Part shown: positions 33,194 through 42,453 of the stretch, one piece after another
Layout of the letters: each line of letters begins with the position of its first letter
Numbering within the stretch: position 1 is the stretch's first letter
NCBI GenBank assembly: GCA_050184115.1
Contig: JBFXAQ010000004.1
Span: forward strand, 310,001-374,000
Origin: JACKNG01 sp050184115
Lineage (GTDB): Bacteria > Pseudomonadota > Gammaproteobacteria > Ga0077536
Direction of reading: 5' to 3'
Length of the DNA: 64,000 bases
Made by a program: the position numbers and the translations under genes
Notes under the pieces: generated by a model
What the model was told of the DNA's origin: nothing
Seen by the model: only the letters and a program-made list of their open reading frames with translations
The model's database searches: none

Positions 33194-35368
33194 ATGCTGT
33201 TCCGCACCCGCGCCGACGCGCGTCCCTATCACCTCGGGCGCTTCCCGCTCGAGTCGATCGCGCGCGACCCGGCACGCGTCGAGCAGGAATGCGCGCGCGC
33301 GGCAGTCGCGGCGCCGCCACCCCGCCAACCCGCGCGAGGTCCGCTGGCGGCCGCGGCGCGCGATTACCTTGCACTGCAGGTCGCCAACGGCACGACCACG
33401 CAGGCGGAGGTCAAGGCGCCGGTGCCTGACGATCCGGGGCGCCGCGCCATCGACGCCAAGGGCTATGCCTACTTCATGGATGCGTCGCAGGTCGGAATCT
33501 GCGCTTTGCCCGAGCACGCGTGGTACGCCGATCGCCCACCTGAGCGCGATCACACCCACGCCATCGTCGTGCTGGTCGAACACCCGCGGGTACCGGAAGC
33601 GGGCAACCCGGCCCGCGACTGGGTCGAGCACGCCGTTGCCGACATCGCCGATCAACGCGCCGGCAGCATCGCCATCTGCCTCGCCGGTCATATCCGGCAG
33701 CTCGGCTGGTCGGCGCGGGCACACGTCGCCGATGCCGGCGATGTCGATGCGGAACGTCTGGCGGTCATGGCCGGGCTGGCGTTGCGCGGTGACGCCGACG
33801 CCGCCCTGGTAAACCCCTATGTCGATGCGTTCTCGCTGGCCGTGGTCACCACCGACTACCGGCTCGCCACCGACCAGCCCCTGGGCGCCGCGGCGGCGCG
33901 CGCACGCGGTCTGCGCTACTGGCTGGGCATCAACGGGGCGACCAGCGGCCGCGAGCGCCGTCGTCAGCGGCGACGCGCGACCCACCTCGGCCGCTATCCG
34001 ATGGAAACCGTGCGGCGCGTGGACCGCCCGACGACCCTCATCCTGGATGACGAGATCCCGCGCGTGCCGAAGCGTGCCGCGTTCTTCGAGCGCGCGCTGC
34101 GCGGCGACCTCGGCGAGAAGGCGCAACGCGAACGGCATCGTTTCGCCTACAAGCAGCCGCACACGGCGGGCATGTTGCCGTTGATGCGCGCGATGGTCGC
34201 GCGCCAGGGCGGTCCGGTCACCGTCCCGCCGGAGCGCGCGCGATTCGCATCGCCCGCCGCCAACAGCCGCGCGGTGAAGTCGCTGGCCCATGCCCTGGGG
34301 GCCGACATCGTCGGCATCTGCCAGGTCCCGCATTACGCGTGGTACTCCCACGACAGCGCGGGGAACCCGCTCGAGCCGCGGCATCGTTTCGCCATCGTCA
34401 TGCTCATCGACCAGGAGTTCGACACCATGGAGGGTGCCTCCGGGGACGACTGGATCTCCGGGACGCAATCCATGCGCGCCTACCTGCGCGGGGCGGAAAT
34501 GGCGGGCATGCTGGCCGAGACACTGCGCCAGAGCGGCTTTCCAGCGCGGGCGCAGACCAACATCGACAGCGACGTGTTGCACATCCCCTTGATGCTGCTG
34601 GCCGGGCTCGGTGAGCTGTCGCGGATCGGCGAGCTGGTGCTCAACCCGTTCGTCGGGCCGCGCCTGAAGACGGTGGTCGTGACGACCGACCTGCCGCTCG
34701 AAGTCGACCGGCCGATCGATTTCGGACTGCAGTACTTCTGTACCCGTTGCACGAAGTGCGCGCGCGAGTGTCCGTGCGATGCCATCTCGTGGGGCGAGAA
34801 GGTGATGTTCAACGGCTACGAGACGTGGAAGCCGGATGTCGAACGCTGCACCCGCTATCGGCTCACCAATGCCCGCGGCTCGGCCTGCGGTCGCTGCATG
34901 AAGACCTGCCCGTTGAACAAGGTGGTCACGGCCGACGGTCCCCTGCTGGAACGGTTGGCGAGCTGGTGCGGCATACGGCTGCCGCTGCTGAAACCCCTGC
35001 TGGTGCCGCTCGCGACGCGTCTCGATGACCGGCTCGGCCACGGTGAGCTCAACCCGGCCAAGAAATGGTGGTTCGACCTCGAGGTGGTCGACGGCGCCTG
35101 CGTGGCGCCGCCCAAGGGGGTGAACCAGCGCGGACTCAGCGTCGGCAAGCGCCTCGACCCCGGCCAGCAGAAAATTGCCTATTACCCCGCGAACAGCATG
35201 CCGCCGCCGGATGAGCCAGGCATCTGCGCGGTCGACCGCAAGGCCGCGTTGGCGGCCGCTGCCGACATCGAGAAGCCGTGCGACGCCGCGCGCCGGCGCG
35301 CGGCGGGCCGGCCGGCGCCGCCGCAATGGCAACCGACACCGGCCCGTCGGAAGGACCAGACCGGATAA
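33194..35368 (+). CDS. cytosolic reductive-dehalogenase-like corrinoid Fe-S protein
   Basis: This encodes 724 residues. The C-terminal third has two ferredoxin-like clusters in the exact reductive dehalogenase pattern: Cys516-x2-Cys519-x2-Cys522-x3-Cys526-Pro and Cys552-x12-Cys565-x2-Cys568-x3-Cys572-Pro. A corrinoid-binding-like domain (about 280-510, GADIVGICQVPHYAWYSHDS at 370) is preceded by a weaker duplicate (about 1-260, ASQVGICALPEHAWY at 97). There is no Tat signal and no membrane-anchor gene nearby, so it resembles the oxygen-tolerant catabolic NpRdhA type rather than respiratory enzymes. The role in dehalogenation is inferred; epoxyqueuosine reductase (QueG) is shorter and lacks this duplication. 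Confidence 0.8.
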   Translation: MLFRTRADARPYHLGRFPLESIARDPARVEQECARAAVAAPPPRQPARGPLAAAARDYLALQVANGTTTQAEVKAPVPDDPGRRAIDAKGYAYFMDASQVGICALPEHAWYADRPPERDHTHAIVVLVEHPRVPEAGNPARDWVEHAVADIADQRAGSIAICLAGHIRQLGWSARAHVADAGDVDAERLAVMAGLALRGDADAALVNPYVDAFSLAVVTTDYRLATDQPLGAAAARARGLRYWLGINGATSGRERRRQRRRATHLGRYPMETVRRVDRPTTLILDDEIPRVPKRAAFFERALRGDLGEKAQRERHRFAYKQPHTAGMLPLMRAMVARQGGPVTVPPERARFASPAANSRAVKSLAHALGADIVGICQVPHYAWYSHDSAGNPLEPRHRFAIVMLIDQEFDTMEGASGDDWISGTQSMRAYLRGAEMAGMLAETLRQSGFPARAQTNIDSDVLHIPLMLLAGLGELSRIGELVLNPFVGPRLKTVVVTTDLPLEVDRPIDFGLQYFCTRCTKCARECPCDAISWGEKVMFNGYETWKPDVERCTRYRLTNARGSACGRCMKTCPLNKVVTADGPLLERLASWCGIRLPLLKPLLVPLATRLDDRLGHGELNPAKKWWFDLEVVDGACVAPPKGVNQRGLSVGKRLDPGQQKIAYYPANSMPPPDEPGICAVDRKAALAAAADIEKPCDAARRRAAGRPAPPQWQPTPARRKDQTG

Positions 35369-35693
35369 CACGCGGGCGGCCATGCCGGCCGCGACGATGG
35401 TCGCACCGTGCAGGCGTTCGGGTTCATGCTCGTGTCGGCACTCGCCGTTGCGGTGACTCATAGCCCGTGAGCCCGGGCAAGCGCGCTGTCCGGGCCACGC
35501 AGATGTGGCGGCGCCGCCGGTTTGACGACGCCGGCTTGCGCGAGGGCTGCCGTCAGCCCATTGGCCGTGGCTGACCGGACCCGCCGACCGCGGCGCGCCC
35601 CCTGTAAGGATTTGGTCCCCGCAGCGACCAAGCGGCGTGTCCGGCCCTGCGGCCGGCGCCTTCCATCGTCGAACAGTACAGGGAATTCACGTC
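35369..35693. other. 325-bp region without a supported gene
   Basis: The region between the dehalogenase-like gene and the DoxX gene contains a CCCGGGCAAGCGCGCTGTCCGGGC hairpin-like sequence (about 35472-35495). It should hold the DoxX promoter. No REP palindrome, RNA gene or believable reading frame is seen. Confidence 0.45.
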
Positions 35694-36371
35694 ATGTCGC
35701 TCGTCATCACGCTTTATCAACTCGTCCAGTCCGCCCTCGATCGCGCCCGCCTCGCCGAGGGCCTCGCGCCACTGCTACTGCGCCTGATACTGGCGCCGGT
35801 CATGCTGCAGGCGGGCTGGAACAAGCTCGCCCATTTCGCCGACACCGTGGCCTGGTTCGAGCACGGCCTCGGCCTGCCGGCGCCGCTGCTGATGGCGACG
35901 CTCGCGGTGGGTGCGGAGCTGGTCGGTGGCGTCTGCCTGGTGCTCGGCTTCGCCACGCGCTTCGCTGCCGTCCCGCTGATGGTGACCATGCTGGTGGCCA
36001 TGACCACGGTGCATTGGCCGCACGGCTGGCACGCGATTGCCGACGCCTCGAGCTGGCTCGCCAACGAGCGCGTCGCCACGGCCGCGGCGTACAAGCGCGA
36101 AATCGTCGACATCCTGCGCATGCACGGCGACTACGAGCGTCTCACCAGCGCGGGTCCGGTGACCATCCTCAACAACGGCATCGAGTTCGCCGCGATCTAC
36201 TTCGCGATGCTGTTGACCCTGTTCTTCACCGGCGGCGGGCGTTACACCAGTCTCGATTACTGGGTCGGCCGGCGCATCGCCGCGGTGGCCGAGGCTCAGG
36301 CGATGACGCCGCCCGCGGCCAGCCAGCGTGCGCAGTCGGCACCGAGTTCGCGCAGCGCGGCCGCCTCGTAG
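35694..36371 (+). CDS. DoxX-family membrane protein
   Basis: This encodes 225 residues with four membrane helices: LLLRLILAPVMLQAGWNKLAHF, APLLMATLAVGAELVGGVCLVLG, FAAVPLMVTMLVAMTTVHWPHG and GIEFAAIYFAMLLTLFFTGG. The order and the HAIAD/KLAHF features match DoxX/DoxD, membrane subunits linked to quinone or thiol oxidation. Its last 25 codons (Ala/Ser-rich) run antisense into the sulfotransferase gene, so the true C-terminus may be a readthrough extension. ATG 35694 has AGGGA upstream. Confidence 0.85.
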   Translation: MSLVITLYQLVQSALDRARLAEGLAPLLLRLILAPVMLQAGWNKLAHFADTVAWFEHGLGLPAPLLMATLAVGAELVGGVCLVLGFATRFAAVPLMVTMLVAMTTVHWPHGWHAIADASSWLANERVATAAAYKREIVDILRMHGDYERLTSAGPVTILNNGIEFAAIYFAMLLTLFFTGGGRYTSLDYWVGRRIAAVAEAQAMTPPAASQRAQSAPSSRSAAAS

Positions 36372-37219
36372 GCAACGCTGTCGGCTTCCGGCAGCACGCC
36401 GTGCCAGCGCCCGTTGCTGCCCTTGTGGATGAAGCGTGCGGCGCCGCCGTCCATGCGCGCGGTGACGACGCCGGCGATGCGGTCGGCGTGGCGCTTCATG
36501 TACTCGAAGGTGCAGTGCTCGACCATCCGCGGCCAGAGTGCTTCGTCGGCCGCGATGCCGAGGAAGGCCGCGATGCGCCGCATCGAACCCGCGAGATCGG
36601 ACTTGAGGTCGTTGAAGTGCACCATCAGCACGTTGGGCAGGTGGCGAATCTCCCACCACGAGCGGATGTTGGCGAAGAATGGCCAGGCGGGATAGCCATC
36701 GCGTTCGAGCCATTCGCGGAAATAGGCGACGACGTCGTCGCCCGGGCGCGGCAGCGGCAGGCCGACCAGCCCGGGTGTGCCGTTGATCACTTCGTACGCC
36801 GCATCGTTGTAGGCATGGTGGTGATTGAACCAGCTCCACAAGGCGTCGCGACCGTCGCGCGCGACGCAGACGTAACGCGCCCGTGGCGAGAATACCAGCG
36901 CGTCGACCGGCAGGTGGGTCTTCATGAAACGCCGATGCGTCTGCGACGCAAGCAGGGCGTGGACCTTGTCGCGCGGCACCATGCGCTGTTCGAGCCATGG
37001 CGCGATCTGCATGATGGGCACGTCCTCGGCGCCGTCGTACAGGAGCTGGCCGACGATCTGCTGCATCCAGGTGGTGCCGGATTTCGCCCAGGTCGCGATG
37101 ACGATGTCGCCGTCGCGGAACTCGAAGCCGTCCCAGTGCGTCGAGTCCATGTGGTGGTTCTGCAGCTCGCGCTGCTTGGTCGGCCACGCCGCTGCGTGCG
37201 AGGTCGCCGGGCCGTTCAT
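36296..37219 (-). CDS. sulfotransferase (P-loop, PAPS-dependent type)
   Basis: The 307-residue product carries 5'-phosphosulfate-binding WAKSGTTWMQQI (P-loop of sulfotransferases) and the 3'-phosphate-binding ARDGRDALWSWFNHH region, followed by LPNVLMVHFNDLKSDLAGSMRRIAAFLGI. Cytosolic-type sulfotransferases transfer sulfate from PAPS to hydroxyls of steroids or other lipophilic alcohols. It is the last gene of a four-gene minus-strand operon with a 4-nt overlap (ATGA) to the monooxygenase. The 3' end overlaps the convergent DoxX gene by 76 bp. Confidence 0.9.
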   Translation of the reverse strand: MNGPATSHAAAWPTKQRELQNHHMDSTHWDGFEFRDGDIVIATWAKSGTTWMQQIVGQLLYDGAEDVPIMQIAPWLEQRMVPRDKVHALLASQTHRRFMKTHLPVDALVFSPRARYVCVARDGRDALWSWFNHHHAYNDAAYEVINGTPGLVGLPLPRPGDDVVAYFREWLERDGYPAWPFFANIRSWWEIRHLPNVLMVHFNDLKSDLAGSMRRIAAFLGIAADEALWPRMVEHCTFEYMKRHADRIAGVVTARMDGGAARFIHKGSNGRWHGVLPEADSVAYEAAALRELGADCARWLAAGGVIA

Positions 37220-38841
37220 GTCAACGCGAAGCCCTGGTAACCGTCGCTGGCCGCCGCATCGCATTGCTCGCGGTACTCCACCGCGCCGCCGGCGTAGTTG
37301 AGGAACATGCGCTTCTTGCCCGGGATGTTGGCGCCCATGAACCAGGAGTTGGTCTCGGGCAGCAGGGTGGCGTTGATCAGGGTTTCGCAGTGTTCGACCC
37401 AGGCCTGTTCCGATTCCGGCCGTGCGTCGATGCGCGCCACCCCGCGCTCGCGCAGCCAGGCGATGCAATCGGTCACCCACTCGACGTTCTGCTCGATGCA
37501 ACGCGGCACGTTGCAGAAGCTGGCGGCGTTCTGCGGCCCGACGACGATGAACATGTTGGGGAAGCCGGCGGTGGTGAGGCCGAGGTAAGTGCTGGGGCCG
37601 TCGGCCCACTTGTCGGCCAGTGACTGCCCGTTCGCGCCGCGGATGTCCATGCGCACCAGCGCGCCGGTGACGGCGTCGAAACCGGTGGCGAAGACGATGG
37701 TATCGACGTCGTACTCGCGCTTGTCGGTCTTCACGCCGCGCGCGGTGATGCGCTCGATCGGCTCCTGGTTGAGATCGACCAGCTGGACGTTGTCGCGGTT
37801 GAAAGTCTCGAAGTAGCCGCTCTCCAGCGGCACGCGCTTGGTGCCAAAGGGATGGTTCGTGGGGATGAGCTTGCGCGCGGTCTCGGGGTCGTCCACGCGG
37901 GCGCGGATCTTCTCGCGCACGAACTCCGCCATGGTGTCGTTGGCGCGGCGGTCGGTGAGGATGTCCATGAAATTACCGAGCCAGATGCGGAAGCCGGGTT
38001 CGGCGTACATCTCCTCGTAGAGGCGCCGGCGTTCGGCATCGTCGACGTCGAAGGCCGAGCGCGGATCGAAGTTGTAGGGAAAGGCGCCGAAGGACTCGCG
38101 GCACTTGCGGAAGATCGCCGGGTAGTCCTGCTTGATGCGCGCCATCTCCGCGTCGCTGATGGGCGAGTTGCCGAGTGGCAGACAGTAGTTCGGCGTGCGC
38201 TGGAAGACGGTCATGTGGCCGACGTTCTTGCCGACCTCGGTGATGAGCTGAACGGCCGTCGCACCGCTGCCGATGACGGCGATGCGCCGGTTGCTGAAGT
38301 CGATCGGCTCCTTCGGCCACTCGGCGGTGTGCAGGGCGAGGCCCTCGAAGTCGTCACGGCCAGGGATATCCGGGGTGTAGGGCGCCGATAGCACGCCGAC
38401 GGCGGTGACGAAGTAGTGTGCGGTGGCGGTCTCGCCGTGTTCGGTCTCGACCGTCCAGGTATTCGTCGCGGGGTCGTAGCGTGCGCCGGCCACGCGCGTC
38501 GAGAGCTGGATGTCGCGCCGCAGGTCGAACTTGTCGGCGACGTGGTTGAGATAACGTTCGGTCTCGGGCTGGGCGGCGAAGTGCTCGCTCCAGTTCCATT
38601 CCTCGAGGAGTTCCTTCGACCACGAATAACCGTAGGCCCACGACTCGGAGTCGAAGCGGCAGCCGGGGTAGCGGTTCCAGTACCAGGTGCCGCCGACGCC
38701 GCTGCCGGCCTCGTAGCAGCGCACGCTGAAACCGAGCCCGCGCAGGCGGTGGATCAGGTAGAGGCCGGACATGCCGGCGCCGACGATGATGACGTCTTAA
38801 TCAGTGGCCGCGCCGGTGGCGGCCGTGGTGGATGCGGTCAT
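37216..38841 (-). pseudogene. Baeyer-Villiger/FMO-type monooxygenase with in-frame TAA at codon 15
   Basis: Full-length homology starts at ATG 38841, which has a strong GGGGAGAG Shine-Dalgarno. It reads MTASTTAATGAATD, then TAA (38797-38799 on the plus strand), then DVIIVGAGMSGLYLIHRLRG, the FAD Rossmann motif. After the stop the frame is intact for 532 codons, with GGTWYWNRYPGCRFD, the second motif GSGATA and a TANIPG-type C-terminus typical of cyclohexanone-monooxygenase-like enzymes. The only later ATG (38772) lies inside the GxGxxG motif and would destroy it. Likely a nonsense mutation, a sequencing error or, less likely, recoding. Its neighbours are intact and overlap it. Confidence 0.8.
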
Positions 38842-38952
38842 GGTGCTCTCTCCCCTGGATCATGACGGCGGATGGCGGCTGCGCCCGGAGAGGGTGCGCC
38901 CGCGTGAGGTTCAGTGTGCGTGTTCGGGTCCCCGTCTTGGGTGCGTTGCGGC

Positions 38953-40170
38953 TCAGCGCGCGACGGCCCGTACCGGCAGCGCCTTGAGACCGAACAGGCG
39001 GTTGTTCGGCATCCATTGCGGCGTCCCGGCGAGTTCGAAATCGAGGCCACGGGCGACGAGTTCTTCCAGTACGACCTTGATCTCGAGCCGCGCCAACGCC
39101 GCGCCGAGGCAGAAGTGGACACCGGCGCCGAAGCCGAGGTGCTTGTTCGGGCTGCGCGCGATATCGAAACGGAAGGGCTCGGCGAAGACGCGCTCGTCGC
39201 GATTGGCCGACATCTCCCAGAAGGTGACTTTCTCGCCGCGGCGGATGGGTTGCCCGAGCAGTTCGACATCGCGGGTCGCGGTGCGGCGCTTGTACACCGA
39301 GGGCGTGGTCCAGCGCACGATCTCCTCCACGGCGCTGCGCGCGAGCGCGGGCTCGGCGCACAGGCGCCGCCATTGCGCTGGGTTCTCGATCAGCGCGAGC
39401 ACGCCGCCGCTGATGGCGCGCGTGGTGGTCTCGGCGCCGGCCGGAAACAGCAGGGCGAAGAACGAGCGCAGCTCGGCGTCGTTCAGGCGCACGCCGTCGT
39501 CGAGCTCGGCATGCACGATGGTGGAGAAGATGGCACCGTCGGGTTGCGCGCGCTTGGCTTCGATCAGAGCCTGGGCGTAGCGCCTGAGTTCGCGCGCCTG
39601 CTCGGCGGCGATGACCGAGTCAGAGGGCGCTTCGATGCCGGCATCGACGAGATCGACGAGACGCTCGCGGTCCGCTTCCGGCACGCCGAGCACGATGCAG
39701 ATGGCCTGGGTCGGGATCTCGCGCGAGACGCGGTGGGCGAAGTCGAAGGTCTCGCCGGCGGCGAGACCGGCGAGCAGGGCGCGTGCGCGCCGGCGCAGCT
39801 CGTCTTCGAGTGCCGCCACCGCACGCACCGTGAAGCCCTTGTTGACCAGCGCGCGCAGGCGTTTGTGGTAGGGGTCGTCGGTATGGTTCAGCACCTTGCC
39901 GGCGGTCGGTTCGTCCTTGATCGCCGTGCCGCCGCCGATCCGCTCCCCGCCGGTATCGGATGAGAACGCCTCGGCATCCATGATCACGGCATCGACGTCG
40001 GCATAACGGCTCAGCACCCAGAAGCCCTCGCCGTCTGGGGTTGCGGCGGTCGGCGCATGCCACCACACGGGCGCCTCGGCGCGCAGCCAAGTGAAGAAGT
40101 CGTGCGGGAAGCCGCCGGCGAAGCTGCGGCCGTCGGAGAGATCGACCGGGGCGGGCGGTGCCGCGCTCAT
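38953..40170 (-). CDS. cytochrome P450
   Basis: The product is 405 residues. It has an I-helix AGAETTTRAIS, the ExxR-type helix EEIVRWTTP, and the heme-binding loop FGAGVHFCLGAALARLEI with the thiolate Cys. Size and lack of a membrane anchor indicate a soluble bacterial class I P450. Such enzymes hydroxylate hydrophobic compounds using ferredoxin partners, which are not in this window. The start overlaps the stop of the dehydrogenase gene (40167-40170). Confidence 0.94.
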   Translation of the reverse strand: MSAAPPAPVDLSDGRSFAGGFPHDFFTWLRAEAPVWWHAPTAATPDGEGFWVLSRYADVDAVIMDAEAFSSDTGGERIGGGTAIKDEPTAGKVLNHTDDPYHKRLRALVNKGFTVRAVAALEDELRRRARALLAGLAAGETFDFAHRVSREIPTQAICIVLGVPEADRERLVDLVDAGIEAPSDSVIAAEQARELRRYAQALIEAKRAQPDGAIFSTIVHAELDDGVRLNDAELRSFFALLFPAGAETTTRAISGGVLALIENPAQWRRLCAEPALARSAVEEIVRWTTPSVYKRRTATRDVELLGQPIRRGEKVTFWEMSANRDERVFAEPFRFDIARSPNKHLGFGAGVHFCLGAALARLEIKVVLEELVARGLDFELAGTPQWMPNNRLFGLKALPVRAVAR

Positions 40171-41069
40171 CGTGGTTTGGGTTCCAGGCTCGCCACCGTG
40201 GTCTGCGCGGCGTCTTCGAGGGCGCGCAGGGTGGCGTGGAAATCGTCGCGCGCATCGCCGAGTTCCAGCGCGCGCGCATAGACCTGCTGCGCGGCGGCGG
40301 TGAGCGGCATCTCCGCGCCGACCGCCGCGGCCGAGTCGAGCGCAAGGCGGATGTCCTTGGCGGCGATGCCGAGCGCAAAGAGATCGCGATCGTAGCGGTG
40401 CGACAGAACGAGCTCTGCACGTGCGAGATAGGGCCCGGCGGAACTCACCTCGAGCACTTCGCGCAGCACGTTGGCGTCCATGCCGGCCTTGGCGCCGAGC
40501 ACGAAACCCTCCTGCACCAGCACGCTGGCGGCGAGGAAGATCTGGTTGTTGACGAGCTTGGCGAGCGTGCCGGCGCCGGCAGGGCCGAGGTGGAAGACAT
40601 GGGCGGCGAAGCAGTCCAGGAGGGGACGGACGCGCTCGAACGCGGCGGCGTCGCCACCGACCATGACGGCGAGCTTGCCGGCGGCCGCCGCGGCCTTACC
40701 GCCCGATACGGGGGCATCGAGGTAGGCGACGCCACGGGCGGCGGCCTCCTCGGCGAGGCGGCGGTTGAGGTCGAGTGCATTGGTCGAGAGGTCGACGATC
40801 GTGGTCAACGCGCCGGGTTGGGCGAGCAGGCCGTCGTCGCCGAGCATCACCGCCTCGATGGCGGCTGGGCCGGGCAGGGACAGGAACACGGTTGCGCAAC
40901 GGGCGGCGAGCGCGGGCAGCGATACGGCGAGCGTTGCACCGGCGTCGCACAGCGCGGCGCAGGCGGCCGGGTTCGCGTCGAGGACCTCGAGCGCATGGCC
41001 CGCGGCCAGCAGGCGGCCGGCCATCGGCGCGCCGATGGTACCGGTGCCGACGAATCCGAGCGTGGTCAT
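40167..41069 (-). CDS. beta-hydroxyacid dehydrogenase (3-hydroxyisobutyrate dehydrogenase family)
   Basis: This encodes 300 residues with the NAD(P) motif GFVGTGTIGAPMAGRLL, the substrate-binding DAPVSGGKAAAAAGKLAVMVGG, and the catalytic Lys in GTLAKLVNNQIF. The family oxidises short beta-hydroxyacids or reduces aldehyde acids. It is the first gene of the P450-monooxygenase-sulfotransferase operon. The start ATG 41069 matches the usual motif-1 position near residue 7. Confidence 0.92.
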   Translation of the reverse strand: MTTLGFVGTGTIGAPMAGRLLAAGHALEVLDANPAACAALCDAGATLAVSLPALAARCATVFLSLPGPAAIEAVMLGDDGLLAQPGALTTIVDLSTNALDLNRRLAEEAAARGVAYLDAPVSGGKAAAAAGKLAVMVGGDAAAFERVRPLLDCFAAHVFHLGPAGAGTLAKLVNNQIFLAASVLVQEGFVLGAKAGMDANVLREVLEVSSAGPYLARAELVLSHRYDRDLFALGIAAKDIRLALDSAAAVGAEMPLTAAAQQVYARALELGDARDDFHATLRALEDAAQTTVASLEPKPR

Positions 41070-41227
41070 GGCGTCGTCTCCCCTCGCGCGCTGGACCGGG
41101 CGGGTGAGGCCCGCCGAGGGGCCGATTATTGCGAGCGGCGCCGGGAGCGGCAAGCCGGTGCCGGGGAACGGTCGCGCGCCGCGTGCGTCACAATAGGCCC
41201 GGTTCCGTCCACAGGATTACCCGCCCG

Positions 41228-42013
41228 ATGATGACTCCACGAAGGTTCGCCGCGCCGTTCGCCCTGCTCCTGCTCGCCGCCTGCGCCACCAGTCCGACCG
41301 GCCGCACGCAGTTCCTCGCCTTTTCCGAACAGAACGCCATCGCCGCCTCGAAGCAGGCCTACACGGAGATGATCACGCCGCTCGCCAACGAGAATCGCAT
41401 CAACACCGATGCCAAGCTGAATGCGCGGGTGCAGCGGATAGTCGACCGCCTCGTGCCGCAGGCGATCGCGATGCGGCCGGATACCGCGAGCTGGGACTGG
41501 ACGATGACGGTCATCGACGATCCCAAGACCGTCAACGCCTGGGCCATGGCGGGTGGGAAGATGGCGCTCTACACCGGGCTCGTCGCTGCCATCAGGCCGA
41601 GCGACGATGAACTCGCGCAGGTACTCGGCCACGAGATCGCGCATGCCCTGGCCAAGCACTCGGTGGAGAAGATGTCCGTTGCCGCGGTGGCCGATGCCGG
41701 TGTCAAGACCGTCGGCATCGCCACCGACTCGGCGCTCGCGATGCAGGGTTCGGCGCTGGTCGCCGCGCTCGCCGTGACCTTGCCCAACAGCCGTTCGATG
41801 GAGAGCGAGGCCGATCAGATCGGCATCGAACTCGCCGCCCGCGCCGGCTACGACCCGGCGGCCGCGGTGACCCTGTGGGACAAGATGGCGGCGGTCGGCG
41901 GCGGCCGTCAGCCGCAGTTCCTGAGTACCCATCCCAACCCCGCCACGCGCAAGACCGCGCTCGAGGCCCTGATACCGCGGATGCGGCCGCTCTACGAGCA
42001 GGCGGGGCGCTGA
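41228..42013 (+). CDS. M48-family metalloprotease, lipoprotein
   Basis: The product is 261 residues. A lipobox (LLLAAC) after a short signal marks a lipoprotein. The zinc site is LGHEIAHALAKHSVEKMS (HExxH) with the later ESEADQIGIELAARAGYDP (EADxxG). Bacterial periplasmic M48 proteins (LoiP/YcaL-like) handle outer-membrane quality control. ATG 41228 gives the signal; an alternative ATG at 41231 is possible. Confidence 0.93.
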   Translation: MMTPRRFAAPFALLLLAACATSPTGRTQFLAFSEQNAIAASKQAYTEMITPLANENRINTDAKLNARVQRIVDRLVPQAIAMRPDTASWDWTMTVIDDPKTVNAWAMAGGKMALYTGLVAAIRPSDDELAQVLGHEIAHALAKHSVEKMSVAAVADAGVKTVGIATDSALAMQGSALVAALAVTLPNSRSMESEADQIGIELAARAGYDPAAAVTLWDKMAAVGGGRQPQFLSTHPNPATRKTALEALIPRMRPLYEQAGR

Positions 42014-42180
42014 ACCCGGCCCGGTTGCGGCGCGGGTGCGGCCAGTTCCAGCCGGGGTTCGAACCGCCCCGGGGGCCGGATTCTCGAAATCCCGTGGTTC
42101 CCGGGCGGGCGCGGGGGGGTGCGACGAACGACCATGCGCGCGAGGCTCACGGCGGAGGCTCACGGGGTCACGAGGCTCAC

Positions 42181-42289
42181 GGGGTCAGACCCCGCGATGC
42201 AAGGCCCTGAATTCACGAGACTCTCCCCATCCGTCAGGGTCTGACCCCGCATCCGCCAGGGTCTGACCCCGCGGGGTAACTCCCTGATT
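42181..42289. repeat. REP-like palindrome cluster
   Basis: GGGGTCAGACCCC is at 42181-42193, with a 6-nt spacer and CAAGGCCCTGAAT at 42200-42212. Further units are AGGGTCTGACCCC at 42236-42248 and 42258-42270, the latter with a 6-nt spacer and TAACTCCCTGATT at 42277-42289. The rest of the 440-bp gap 42014-42453 carries GGCTCACGG-type short iterations near 42145-42180 and no gene. Confidence 0.85.
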
Positions 42290-42453
42290 TCGGGTGGCGG
42301 CCCCTGGCCCTGGCCGCGTGGGCACAAGGTCGCTTGCACGTCGACCAACGGTCGCCATGCGGGTCGATCTCGAACGGCGTTGATCCAGATCAGATTGCCT
42401 GGCGGCACGCGCTCAAGACTAGGCCCCCTCAACCAATCGGGGGAACACAGGTC

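Noticed and set aside
33194..35368. Epoxyqueuosine reductase (QueG)
   Set aside because: QueG is roughly half this length and does not have the duplicated corrinoid-like N-terminal domain seen here.
32393..35461. A very long open frame antisense to the dehalogenase-like gene
   Set aside because: High GC creates long shadow frames; it is Arg/Gly/Val-rich without any domain, while the sense gene has perfect Fe-S motifs and a matching frame.
38772..38772. Taking ATG 38772 as a normal start for the monooxygenase
   Set aside because: It sits inside GAGMSG, would delete the FAD-binding glycines, and has no Shine-Dalgarno; the upstream ATG 38841 does have one.
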